From the NCBI RefSeq assembly GCF_014643695.1, contig NZ_BMJY01000005.1:1-64000 (forward strand): a DNA stretch of 64,000 nt, written 5' to 3'. A model generated the notes under the pieces. It worked only from the letters and a program-made list of their open reading frames with translations, ran no database searches and was not told the DNA's origin. This DNA comes from Microbacterium album. Its GTDB lineage: Bacteria > Actinomycetota > Actinomycetes > Actinomycetales > Microbacteriaceae. Within the stretch, counting starts at the first letter, position 1, and the number at the start of each line of letters is the position of its first letter. This document shows, piece after piece, positions 42,804 to 51,831 of the stretch. The translations under genes were made by a program, and so were the position numbers.

Positions 42804-45800
42804 TCACCATTCCGCCACCGCCAGTTGCGCTTTCACAGCGCGGCCGCCACCGATGAGGAACCCGCGTCCCGGCGGGAAGTCGGCACGCCGCAACCGTCCG
42901 AGCGGCGTGCCCAGCAGCGTGTCGCCATCCAGCTCGCCGGGAGCAAGCAGGATGCCGCTGCGTCCCGCGCGGAACGGCTGCGAGAGCAGGTAGGCCTGCG
43001 CCCACGTCGACGTCTCGCTCTCCGCGACGACGAAGTGCTCCTCCCGGGCCGCTGTGCGGACAAGCCGGTCGAGGTCGGTCTCGGCCTCGGTGGCGGAGAA
43101 GTCGGCGAGGCCGTCGATCAGGATCGCGTACCGTCCGCCCTCGCCCGCCTCGATCCGGCCGGTGAGCTCCTGTGCGAGCACGAGCGCGGCGCCAGGACCC
43201 TCCGCGACCGCGTGCCACCGTAGCCGCGAGAGCGTGGAGCGGCGCGCCGCGAGCAGGACCAGCCGCGTCTCCGGGTCGCTCCGCTCGAGAGCGCCGGCGA
43301 TCGTGGCGAGCGCCGTGGTGCGCCCGCTCTGGGGCGGGCCCGCCACGAGCAGTGTCCCGCGAGCGCGCAGGACGGCCGCCCCCAGCGTGACGTCGTCGAG
43401 CCCGACCACCGGCGCCCCCGGTGCCCCGACCGGCAGCTCCGCGAGGCCGACCCGCTCCGGCAGGCGGCGGACGGGTGCCGGGCGGACGATGCCGCGCCGC
43501 TCGAGCGACGCGCCCAGCTGCTGCAGCTCGCGGGCCTGTACGGCCACGTTCCCCGATTCACCGAGGATCGCGATCTGCAGTTCGTTGTCGTCGAGCACAC
43601 CGCGACCCGGGGGCGATGCGGGGCCCAGGACATCCTTCGGGACACCGAGCATCAGATACTCGTCCTCGTGCGCCATGCGCAGCACGATCCGGCGCTGGAC
43701 AGTCGAGGCGATCGAGGTGGGTAGCGCGTTCGGGCGGTCCGCGGTCACGACGACGTGGACGCCGCGCGGCCGACCGTCCGCCGCGATCTGCGCGAACGCG
43801 GTGAACCACGGCGAGAGGTTGGCCGGGCCGAACTCGTACTGCTCCTTGAACGCCCCGATCCCGTCCACGAGCAACAGGATCCGCGGCTCGTCCGGCGCGT
43901 TCGCCAGCGTGCGGTACTCGCCGATCGAGCCGGCCCGCACGGCGGCGTAGCGGACGGCGCGCTCGTCGACGATGTCACGCAGCATACGGATGGTCCGGAT
44001 CACGCGCTCCTCATCGTCGCCCGCGACCACCGCCCCGACGTGCGGGAGCCCGTCCAGCATCGCCAGCCCGCGGGAGCTGAAGTCGAGCCCGTAGACGTGC
44101 GTAGGCCCGCCGTTGCGGGTCGTCGCCGCAGCCGCCACCACGAGGGAGCGCAGCGCCGTGCTCTTGCCGGATCCGCCCGTGCCGAAGATGGCCAGGTTGC
44201 CGTCCCGATCGGGCTCGTAAAACGCGGTCGGCTGCTCCTGCCGCTCGGGCTCGTCGAGCACTCCGAGCGGCAGACGCTCGTCCGTGCGCGGGTTCGGAAG
44301 CCGGCGCAGGTTGTAGATGGGCGCGAGGGACTCGAGCCATGGTCTGCGGGGGGCGTCGACCTGCGCGTCGCCGGCCGCGCGGCGCACCGTCGACACGATC
44401 CGCTCGATGTCGCTCGGCCCCGTGTCGGCATCCTCATGCGACTCCACCTGGGGGATCTCCCACGCCGCGTGCCCGCCGAAGTCGAGTTCGGCGATGTCGA
44501 TCCGCGGCTTGGGCGGCTCACCGGTCGTGCGGCCTCCGACGTAGCCGGTCTGGAACGATGTGATCCGCCCGGGCCCGCGCTTGGCGGCTCCCCGCCCGGG
44601 CACCGACGAGTCGAAGTAGGCCGCCATCCGGTCGCCGAGGATGTCCGTGGAGTCGTCCTCGTCGGCCATCCTCAGCGCGATCCGCAGGTTGGTGTTGGCG
44701 CGCAGGTTCTCGCGGATGACTCCCGCGGGGCGCTGCGTCGCGAGCACGAGGTGCAGGCCCAGGGAGCGCCCCCGCTGCGCGACGTCGACGACGCCGTCGA
44801 CGAACTCGGGCACCTCCTGCACAAGCGCGGCGAACTCGTCGACGACGATCACGAGGCTCGGGGGGCAGTCGGGGTCCCCCGTCTTCTCGAGCGTGATGAG
44901 ATCCTTGGCGCCCTTCTGGTTCAGCAGGTGCTCACGGTGGCGCAGTTCGGCGCGCAGCGACGTGAGGGCGCGGCGCACGAGATGCGGCGAGAGGTCGGTG
45001 ACCAGGCCGACGCTGTGCGGCAGGTCCACGCAATCGGCGAACGCCGCGCCGCCCTTGTAGTCGACGAACAGGAACGTGACGCGCTCGGGGCTGTGGGCGG
45101 CCGCCATGCCCAGCACCCAGGACTGCAGGAACTCCGACTTGCCCGACCCGGTGGTCCCGCCCACGAGCGCGTGCGGACCGTCCGAGCGCAGGTCGAGCGT
45201 GAACGGCTCCGTTCCCGCGTGTCCCACCACGGCGCGCAGGTTTCCCGCCTTGCGACGCGGACGCGGGGACCCGTCGCGGGGCGCGAGCGAGTTGTTCTGA
45301 CGCCACCGTTCCAGGACGCTCTCGGCCGACTCGAGCAGTTCGAGCCCCGCGAGCGAGGGGTAGGACACGGAGCGGGGCAGGTCGGAGTCGTCAGCGACGG
45401 GCACCCCCGCGTCCACGACCGGAGCCAGGTGGCGCGCCAGTCGTTCGGCGGTAGCCGCGTCGAGCGTCTCCAGGGCGACCGGAGCCGTCCTGGCGCCCTG
45501 CCGGACCTGACCCACGACGCCGTCCGCCGCGGGGGCGTCGGCGAGCACGAACGCGCGGCAGGCGCCCGGCAACTGTTCGACGCGGGGGGCGCACCAGATC
45601 ACGTGGACGCCCGCGTCCGGTCCTCGCTCGGCCACACGCGTCAGGCGGGCCCGATCCGCCACGGTCGCGCTGTCGACGACCAGGACGACCGAGGGGACGA
45701 CGGGATCCGGGGTGTCCTCGTTCGACCGGGTGTCGAACGGACCCCGGGGTGCGGGCGCGCCGTCGAGCCGGGCGTCGATGAGCCCCTCGATCTGCGCCAA

Positions 45801-47228
45801 AAGGGTCGATGCCGCGCCGCGGCTGTCGGCGAGGTGCGCCGCATCGAGCGGGCTGTGCGGCGAGCTGGTGTGGGGGAGCCACTTCAGCCACTCCCACTCG
45901 TCCCGGGCCGTCGGCCCGACGATGCCCGCGAGCACGACCTCGGCGGGAGAGTGCCGTGCGGCGACCTGGAACACGGCCGAACGGGCCACGGACCAGGCCG
46001 CCGCGGCGGGGCCGGCTACGCCGAGCGAGCCGACGCTACGCAGCTCGACGACGACCGGCACGCGGTCGATCGACGCGTAGGCCTGCTGCAGTCCCGTGAG
46101 CTGCTCCCAGTACTCGGGCAGGGTGTCCTGGGTCGCGGGCAGGACGAGCTCGTTGCGCGAGGCGACGGTGCCGTTGCCGAGGTTGAGAGCCAGGAAGGCC
46201 GGCAGCTCCGGTCGTTCGGTCCACAGCAGCGACCCCAGCCGTCGTGCGTCTTCCTGCAGCTCGGCGCAGGTCGGCAGCTCGGCGAGCCGCGCGCGCCGCT
46301 CCTCGTCGCGTGCCTTCTCGAGCGACTCCTGAGTGCGCAGCATCGACTCGGCGAAGACCTTGCGCTGCGCCTTCAGCTCACGGCGGCTGGTCAGCCCCTG
46401 ATCCACGAAGCCGGCGATGAGCAGCAGCGGGCTCATCGCCATCATCACGACGCCGACCAGCTGCTGCATGAGCGCCCAGAGCACGGCGCCCATCACGAGC
46501 GGCGCCAGCAGCGCCACCAGCGGGAACCGCTGCCGCTGCGGCACGCGCGGCGGTGTGGGGGCGAGGATCTCGACGCCGGGGTAGTGCGGCACGACGCGCG
46601 GGGAGCGCACGTGCTCGATCTGCGGAGTGCTCGCGCTCTGCGGCGGCTGCTGCAGCGGGACCACGCACAGGGACGTGTCGCCCAGCACGACGATGTCGCT
46701 GGCCGACAACGGCGCCCGCCCGACGAGGTCGCCTCCCACGATGACGCCGTTGGCGGAGTTGAGGTCGATGATCTCGATCGTCTCGGCGACGTTCAGCCGT
46801 GCGTGGCGCTTGGACACCATGGGGTCCGACAGGCGCACGTCGGCGTCGTGATCCCGACCGATCACGGTCGCCCCGGCGGGGAGAGCGAACTCGCGGCCCG
46901 CGTCGGGCCCGGAGGTCACGCGCAGCTGGGCCACTGCGGGCCGGCTGCCGCGAGCGATGTGGCTGACGCTCCGCGACAGGGCCACACTCGCTCCGGACAG
47001 CAGCCCGGATTCGGCGAGCGTCGTGGCCGGGTCGAGCACGCGGGCCGCTGCGGGACCGGCGCCCGCGTCGGACACCGTCAGCGTCAGTGCCTCGCCCGTC
47101 GGCGCGCTCGAGAGCGGGTCCGCGTCGTGCAGCGCACGTGCGACGTCACCCACCGTGGCAGTCGCGTCCGCCGTGACGACGAGATCGACGGGCCGTTCGG
47201 CGCGTCGCAGCGTCAGCTTGATCCTCAC
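42804..47228 (-). CDS. eccC: Type VII secretion ATPase EccC/EssC-like, with ubiquitin-like and FHA domains
   Basis: A 1474-residue motor. Order: ubiquitin-like domain (1-85, YukD-like), FHA domain (100-185; GR at 124-125, SKRH at 139-142, NSANG), two membrane helices (236-273), then three FtsK/SpoIIIE ATPase domains. Domain 1 has a full P-loop GGTTGSGKS (about 690) and Walker B VVDEF; domain 2 has GTGGSGKST but DG for DE; domain 3 has GPPQSGRT (Lys to Arg) and IDG. Only domain 1 looks fully competent. The FHA plus ubiquitin-like front resembles EssC more than mycobacterial EccC. The GTG start overlaps the previous gene (GTGA). Confidence 0.9.
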   Translation of the reverse strand: MRIKLTLRRAERPVDLVVTADATATVGDVARALHDADPLSSAPTGEALTLTVSDAGAGPAAARVLDPATTLAESGLLSGASVALSRSVSHIARGSRPAVAQLRVTSGPDAGREFALPAGATVIGRDHDADVRLSDPMVSKRHARLNVAETIEIIDLNSANGVIVGGDLVGRAPLSASDIVVLGDTSLCVVPLQQPPQSASTPQIEHVRSPRVVPHYPGVEILAPTPPRVPQRQRFPLVALLAPLVMGAVLWALMQQLVGVVMMAMSPLLLIAGFVDQGLTSRRELKAQRKVFAESMLRTQESLEKARDEERRARLAELPTCAELQEDARRLGSLLWTERPELPAFLALNLGNGTVASRNELVLPATQDTLPEYWEQLTGLQQAYASIDRVPVVVELRSVGSLGVAGPAAAAWSVARSAVFQVAARHSPAEVVLAGIVGPTARDEWEWLKWLPHTSSPHSPLDAAHLADSRGAASTLLAQIEGLIDARLDGAPAPRGPFDTRSNEDTPDPVVPSVVLVVDSATVADRARLTRVAERGPDAGVHVIWCAPRVEQLPGACRAFVLADAPAADGVVGQVRQGARTAPVALETLDAATAERLARHLAPVVDAGVPVADDSDLPRSVSYPSLAGLELLESAESVLERWRQNNSLAPRDGSPRPRRKAGNLRAVVGHAGTEPFTLDLRSDGPHALVGGTTGSGKSEFLQSWVLGMAAAHSPERVTFLFVDYKGGAAFADCVDLPHSVGLVTDLSPHLVRRALTSLRAELRHREHLLNQKGAKDLITLEKTGDPDCPPSLVIVVDEFAALVQEVPEFVDGVVDVAQRGRSLGLHLVLATQRPAGVIRENLRANTNLRIALRMADEDDSTDILGDRMAAYFDSSVPGRGAAKRGPGRITSFQTGYVGGRTTGEPPKPRIDIAELDFGGHAAWEIPQVESHEDADTGPSDIERIVSTVRRAAGDAQVDAPRRPWLESLAPIYNLRRLPNPRTDERLPLGVLDEPERQEQPTAFYEPDRDGNLAIFGTGGSGKSTALRSLVVAAAATTRNGGPTHVYGLDFSSRGLAMLDGLPHVGAVVAGDDEERVIRTIRMLRDIVDERAVRYAAVRAGSIGEYRTLANAPDEPRILLLVDGIGAFKEQYEFGPANLSPWFTAFAQIAADGRPRGVHVVVTADRPNALPTSIASTVQRRIVLRMAHEDEYLMLGVPKDVLGPASPPGRGVLDDNELQIAILGESGNVAVQARELQQLGASLERRGIVRPAPVRRLPERVGLAELPVGAPGAPVVGLDDVTLGAAVLRARGTLLVAGPPQSGRTTALATIAGALERSDPETRLVLLAARRSTLSRLRWHAVAEGPGAALVLAQELTGRIEAGEGGRYAILIDGLADFSATEAETDLDRLVRTAAREEHFVVAESETSTWAQAYLLSQPFRAGRSGILLAPGELDGDTLLGTPLGRLRRADFPPGRGFLIGGGRAVKAQLAVAEW

Positions 47229-47959
47229 GGGTCGCCTCCCTCATCCAGAAGCGGCAGGTCGTCGCGCGTCACGATCCGCGCGGCGATCGCGTACTCCACC
47301 AGCCGGATCCGGCGGTTGGTGGCGTGGGCCCGCAGCCCGCCGCGCAGACCGCGGACGCCGATGCGGTCGAGCTTGTCGCAGACGTTGTCGAGCTTGCGGT
47401 TGAACCGGGTGATCCCCCATCCGAGCCGGGCCGCCGCCTGCGCGCTGGTCGGGATCTCGCCCATGCCGCTGCCCTCGCGCTGCAGCATCGGCTCGGCCAG
47501 GGCGAGGATCATGAGCCTCTGGGAGTGGATCAGCGTGACTTCGCCGACGGTCGTGACCCCATCCGCCGGCGAGGAGGAGGTCTCCGTGAACAGCGGCTCT
47601 GCGACGTGGATCGACAGCTCGTACGTCGTGGGGCCGGCGGTGAAGACGACGGTGGTGCGCCCGAAGACGAGCGGGAGGCGGGCGCCGGGTGCGAGCCAGG
47701 ACTGCAGCCGTCCGCCTCCGTCGCTCACGGTGACCGCCAGGCGGCTGCCGACGTTGCTGAGCAGCCACAGTCCTTCGAAGCGGCTCACTTCCAGGAGGCG
47801 TCGGTGCAGGAACGGGTTGTCGTCGATCGACAGATCGGCGTCGCGGCCGATCGTGAACCGGTCGTCCGGCGCGACACCGAACGACTCGCCGCAGTACTCC
47901 ACCTGCACCGGCTCGTCCGCCGCGTCGCGCGGCCCCTGCGCCGCCGCGATCGCCGTCAT
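47225..47959 (-). CDS. FHA-like domain protein with helix-turn-helix region
   Basis: A 244-residue protein. The first half is FHA-like (VAPDDRFTIGRDADLSIDDNPFLHRRLLEVSRFEGLWLLSNVGSRLAVTVSDGGG), though the His of the phospho-site is displaced (NPFLHRR). The second half has GMGEIPTSAQAAARLGWGITRFNRKLDNVCDKL, a winged-helix/HTH-type region like those in FHA-HTH proteins. It may read phospho-signals and bind DNA or a partner. ATG at 47959 overlaps the kinase stop (ATGA); the GTGA overlap with eccC follows. Position between kinase and motor suggests a phospho-dependent adaptor. Confidence 0.78.
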   Translation of the reverse strand: MTAIAAAQGPRDAADEPVQVEYCGESFGVAPDDRFTIGRDADLSIDDNPFLHRRLLEVSRFEGLWLLSNVGSRLAVTVSDGGGRLQSWLAPGARLPLVFGRTTVVFTAGPTTYELSIHVAEPLFTETSSSPADGVTTVGEVTLIHSQRLMILALAEPMLQREGSGMGEIPTSAQAAARLGWGITRFNRKLDNVCDKLDRIGVRGLRGGLRAHATNRRIRLVEYAIAARIVTRDDLPLLDEGGDP

Positions 47960-49533
47960 GGCGCGCACCCTTCGACGCCCTCGGGGGCGGAGGTTCCGTT
48001 CGCGCGGCGCAGCACCACCTCGATGCAGGCCCGTCCCGAGGCGTCCGCTGCGACGACCGCGGTCGGCTCCGCGGTCTCTTCGAACGTGTGGGACTCTCCG
48101 GCGACGACCGGGCGCCACAGGTACGTGTCACCCTCGCGCGGATCGGGATTGCTCCAGGTGAAGGCGACCTCCCCGCCCTCCGGCTGCCCCGCGAGCCCGG
48201 TGATCTGCGGAGGCAGCTCCGTGTCGCCGATCGGGTCCACGGGCGCGGCCGGCCGGTCGATGGGCGCCGTGACCTCGCCGACCCCCTGGGGGGCCAGGAT
48301 CACCGCCGCCCCGACGCCGATCGCCACGACACCGACGGCGATGCCGCTCGCCCAGGCGACCCAGCGGCGCCCCCGCGGCGTCGCGGGCGCGAGCTCCGGA
48401 GCCGCGTCGGGCTCCCGCGCGGGGCTGCGCAGCAGCGTGTCGGCAGCCGTCGGCGGCTCGGGCGCCACGGGCCCCGCGACGGGCACCCGGGCGGAGGGGC
48501 GCCGCTGTGTCTGGTCGAGGCCGGACGCCGCGGCGGCGTCCGAGGATGCGGGCAGCACAGCGCGAGCGGGAGGCGCGGCGGGGGCGGGCGCAGGCTGGGC
48601 GTCGATGCTCGTGATCGCACGGAAGCGGGTGCGGCCGTCGTCGTCGTCCTCCTCCTCGGCCAGCGCCAGCTCGTCCTCGACGACATCGATCCGTGTCTCC
48701 TGCATGCCGAGCTCGATCTGCACCCGCTGGAGCGCGCGCGCGAACTCCATCGCACTCGCGTACCGTTCCGCCGGCGCCTTCGTCATCGCGCGCCGCAGCA
48801 CCGCCTCCAGCGACGGCGACACGTCCGAGCGGCCGGTGGGCGGCAGCGCCATGGTCTGGATGCGCGACATGATGTCGAACTCGGTGTTCGACGCGCCGGG
48901 GATGTGGAACGGGGTGCGATTGGTCAGCAGCGTGTAGAGCGTCGCGGCCAGCGAGTACACGTCCGAGGTCTCATCGCCCTGGGGCGGGTCGCGGAACGCC
49001 TCGGGCGGGGCCCAGGGGACGCTGAGCCCGCTCTGCTCGCCCGCCGTCGTGGCGGAGATGCCGAAATCCGTCAGCGCGGGGGTGCCGTACGCGGTGACGA
49101 GGATGTTCGCCGGCTTGATGTCGCGGTGCAGCACGCCCGCCCGGTGGGCTGTCTCGACCGCGCCGGCGATCTGCACACCGATGCGCAGCGTCTCGGCCTC
49201 CGAGAACCGCTCCCGCTGGTGCCGCACCTGCAGGTTCGGCCGCGAGCAGTACTCCATCACGAGGTAGGGGCGTCCGTCGTCCGCGACGCCGGCCCCGTAG
49301 ATCGACACGATCGAGGGATGGCTCGCCAGCATCGCCATCAGGTTCGCTTCCTCCGCGAACCGTCCGACCGTCGAGCTGTCCAGCCGCTCCTTCAGCAGCG
49401 CCTTCACCGCCACCTCCCGGCGGGGGTGCTGCTGCTGGTAGAGGTAGACGTCCGCGAACCCGCCCTTCCCCAGCGGCCGGACATGGTCGAGGCCCGGAAT
49501 GCTCGGGGGCGGGGAGATGGTGCGCCCGCTCAT
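47956..49533 (-). CDS. Membrane-anchored serine/threonine protein kinase
   Basis: A 525-residue PknB-type kinase. Gly-rich loop LGKGGFADVYL, ATP-binding K44 (VAVKAL), catalytic HRDIKPANI (136-144), metal-binding DFG (156-158), and WAPPEAF are intact. A Pro/Ala-rich juxtamembrane region (about 285-390) follows, then one membrane helix (WVAWASGIAVGVVAIGVGAAVILA) and an external FN3-like beta domain (ITGLAGQPEGGEVAFTWSNP...) instead of PASTA repeats. Likely targets are the FHA partners in this operon. The ATG overlaps the FHA gene stop (ATGA). Confidence 0.93.
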   Translation of the reverse strand: MSGRTISPPPSIPGLDHVRPLGKGGFADVYLYQQQHPRREVAVKALLKERLDSSTVGRFAEEANLMAMLASHPSIVSIYGAGVADDGRPYLVMEYCSRPNLQVRHQRERFSEAETLRIGVQIAGAVETAHRAGVLHRDIKPANILVTAYGTPALTDFGISATTAGEQSGLSVPWAPPEAFRDPPQGDETSDVYSLAATLYTLLTNRTPFHIPGASNTEFDIMSRIQTMALPPTGRSDVSPSLEAVLRRAMTKAPAERYASAMEFARALQRVQIELGMQETRIDVVEDELALAEEEDDDDGRTRFRAITSIDAQPAPAPAAPPARAVLPASSDAAAASGLDQTQRRPSARVPVAGPVAPEPPTAADTLLRSPAREPDAAPELAPATPRGRRWVAWASGIAVGVVAIGVGAAVILAPQGVGEVTAPIDRPAAPVDPIGDTELPPQITGLAGQPEGGEVAFTWSNPDPREGDTYLWRPVVAGESHTFEETAEPTAVVAADASGRACIEVVLRRANGTSAPEGVEGCAP

Positions 49534-51032
49534 AGCAGCGCCTCGAAGGACAGGATGACGTCCTCGCCGATGTCGAGACGATCGCCGCGCACGACGAGCG
49601 TGCTCACGCCCGGGTGCAGCCGCACGGGCTCGGCCCCCACGCGCAGCAGCCGCGTGCCGTTCATCGTGTTGAGGTCGACGACCATCACGTCCCGCCCCTC
49701 GACGCGGATCTCCACGTGGCTGCGGGAGATGTCCTGGTTGGGGCTCGGCACGGTCACCAGATGCGGGAGGGCCCCGTTGGCCCGGACGGCGCGCGGTCTC
49801 CGTCCGACGATCGCGCCGCGGTCCAGCGCGATGCGCTCGCCCGTGGACAGCACCAGCGTCGGGACCGCCCGTGGCGCCTCGGCGACGGGCAGCGGCGGGA
49901 CGGCCGGGGCGGGGTGCTGCCCGAACTCCCCTCCCGCGAGCCGCGCCTGCAGTGCCGCAAGCTGCTCGGCCGAGATCGTCTCTCCGTCGTGGTCGCCGCC
50001 GGCCGGTGGCATCGCGACCGCCGGTCCGGTCTCGCTGCTTCCCGGGCGCGGCACGGCGCCCGCCGAGACCGGCGGCAGGCCGTCGCCCTCATCGCCGAGC
50101 ACGCGCACCGCCGCGTCCTCGACCGACGACATCCGGGTCTCGCCGAACACGAAGTCGTCGTACCCGGCGTCGCCCTCCGGATCGGCGATGTCCGGACTCG
50201 CCAGAGTGTTGCCCGGGTCGGGCACGCGCGTGTCGTGCGCCCCGGACGGCGCGCCGGGCGCGGACCCCGCGGGCTCGTCCGGCACCGGCGTCGCGCGTGC
50301 CGCGTCCGCGGGCACGGAGGGATCGGACACGGAGGGATCGGACACGGAGGGATGGGGCACGGGCGGGACTGCCACGGACGGGACGGGCGCGGGCGGAACG
50401 GGCGGGGACGGGACGGCAACGGCGGGCACGCCAGCGACGGGCGCCGCGGGCAGGGGCGGCAGGGGTGGGAGCGGCGGGGTCTCGGGCTGCGCGATACCGG
50501 CCTGCTCGCCCTCCGGACCCGGAGGCGGCACCGCGGCCGAGGGCGGCACCGCGGCAGGAGCGGCCGGGGACGCGCTCGCCGCGGAGGCGGGAGCGTCGGC
50601 GGCGGCCCACCGGACCGCACCGCCGCGCACGACGCCGTCGCGCAGCGGCAGCGTCTCCGCTCCCGACACCACCGACAGCTCCACGGCCACGGCGCTGTCG
50701 AGCGAGCGCTCGTTCCATGTGGTCACGCCGAGGCCCGAGATCTGCTCCGTGCCGCCGTCGCGGTCCGTCGTGCGCGCATGGACGGGTCCGCGCACGACCA
50801 GCCGGCCGGGGCGGCCCTCCTCGTCGTAGGACAGCACCGCGAACGCCGGGAGGGCCGTCAGGCTCGTGCCGAACTCGCCCACCAGACCCTCGATCGCGGC
50901 GGCGATCGCGTCGCCCGAGGCCATGCCCTCCCAGACCGCGGCGCCCGTCGGCGCGGGGACGTCCGCGGCCAGCAGCGCCACGCCTCGCGGCGTCGCGACG
51001 ACCAGCCAGTCGCCGGTGCTATAGCTGAGCAA
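49530..51032 (-). CDS. FHA-domain protein with long Pro-rich linker
   Basis: A 500-residue protein. The N-terminal domain (about 1-155; GDWLVVATPRGVALLAADVPAP, WEGMASGDAIAAAIEGLVGEFG) is unassigned. A low-complexity Pro/Ala/Ser linker contains repeats such as SVSDPSVSDPSV. The C-terminal FHA domain has IALDRGAIVGRRPRAV, NQDISRSHVEIR and DLNTMNGTRLL, fully conserved. Start: TTG at 51030-51032, with GGGGAG four bases upstream, overlapping the phosphatase end by 14 nt. It probably docks on the kinase through FHA. Confidence 0.82.
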   Translation of the reverse strand: MLSYSTGDWLVVATPRGVALLAADVPAPTGAAVWEGMASGDAIAAAIEGLVGEFGTSLTALPAFAVLSYDEEGRPGRLVVRGPVHARTTDRDGGTEQISGLGVTTWNERSLDSAVAVELSVVSGAETLPLRDGVVRGGAVRWAAADAPASAASASPAAPAAVPPSAAVPPPGPEGEQAGIAQPETPPLPPLPPLPAAPVAGVPAVAVPSPPVPPAPVPSVAVPPVPHPSVSDPSVSDPSVPADAARATPVPDEPAGSAPGAPSGAHDTRVPDPGNTLASPDIADPEGDAGYDDFVFGETRMSSVEDAAVRVLGDEGDGLPPVSAGAVPRPGSSETGPAVAMPPAGGDHDGETISAEQLAALQARLAGGEFGQHPAPAVPPLPVAEAPRAVPTLVLSTGERIALDRGAIVGRRPRAVRANGALPHLVTVPSPNQDISRSHVEIRVEGRDVMVVDLNTMNGTRLLRVGAEPVRLHPGVSTLVVRGDRLDIGEDVILSFEALL

Positions 51033-51831
51033 CTCGCTCCCCTTCCTCCGGTGCGCGCGGCACCGTGTCCGCGTCGGCCGGGCTCGTCGGATGCTCGTCG
51101 GCGTCCGCCAGCGCGTGCAGGTCGGCCACGACCGCCGTGACGTTGTCGTGCCCGCCGTGCAGCAGCGCCTCGTGCACGAGGCGCGTCGCCGCCGCCTGCG
51201 CCGACGACTCCGCACGCAGGATCTCCTCGATCCGGGCGTCTGCGAGGTCCTTCGTCAGCCCGTCCGAGCACACGAGGATCCGGTCTCCCGCCTCCGCGGG
51301 CAGCAGCCAGTAGTCGGGGACGGCGGAGGAGCCGGCGCCCAGCGCCCGTGTGACGACGTTGCGGTGCGGGTGCCGCGCCGCCGCTGCCGCATCGATCTCG
51401 CCGCGCTCAACGAGCGCCTGCACGGCCGAGTGGTCCACACTCACCTGCTCGAGGACGCCGTCGACGAGCCGATAGGTCCGTGAGTCGCCCACGTTGAGGA
51501 TGAGCCAGTACGTCGCGCCGGCCTCCTCGCAGATCGCCGCCCCGGCGAGTGTCGTTCCCGCCGCGAGCCCTTCAACGCCGACGGCCTCGACGGCGCCGAG
51601 CGCACTCGCGAACGCGGCCTCCACATCCGCTACCGTGACGGCGCGTCGCCCGATGAGCGGCCGGAAGCCGTCGATCGCGGCGCGGCTGGCCTCGGCGCCC
51701 CCGTCGTGCCCGCCCATGCCGTCGGCGACAAGGAACACCGGCGGCTCGGCCAGGTAGGCGTCCTGATTCGTCGCGCGCCGAAGGCCGCGGTCGGTCCCGG
51801 CTCCCCACGAGAGCACCACCTGTTCACTCAT
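51019..51831 (-). CDS. PP2C-family protein phosphatase
   Basis: A 270-residue soluble PPM phosphatase. RGLRRATNQDAYL, VFLVADGMGGHDGGAEAS (metal Asp/Gly), NVGDSRTYRLVDG, VCSDGLTKDL and HGGHDNVTAVVADL give the complete metal-binding set. It would reverse the kinase at 47956. ATG overlaps the upstream stop (ATGA). Confidence 0.94.
   Translation of the reverse strand: MSEQVVLSWGAGTDRGLRRATNQDAYLAEPPVFLVADGMGGHDGGAEASRAAIDGFRPLIGRRAVTVADVEAAFASALGAVEAVGVEGLAAGTTLAGAAICEEAGATYWLILNVGDSRTYRLVDGVLEQVSVDHSAVQALVERGEIDAAAAARHPHRNVVTRALGAGSSAVPDYWLLPAEAGDRILVCSDGLTKDLADARIEEILRAESSAQAAATRLVHEALLHGGHDNVTAVVADLHALADADEHPTSPADADTVPRAPEEGERVAQL

Noticed and set aside
43755-48161. A 1468-codon plus-strand frame opposite eccC and the kinase
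   Set aside because: Shadow of the G/C third-position bias of eccC; composition is Arg/Gly/Val-rich and no family motif is present.
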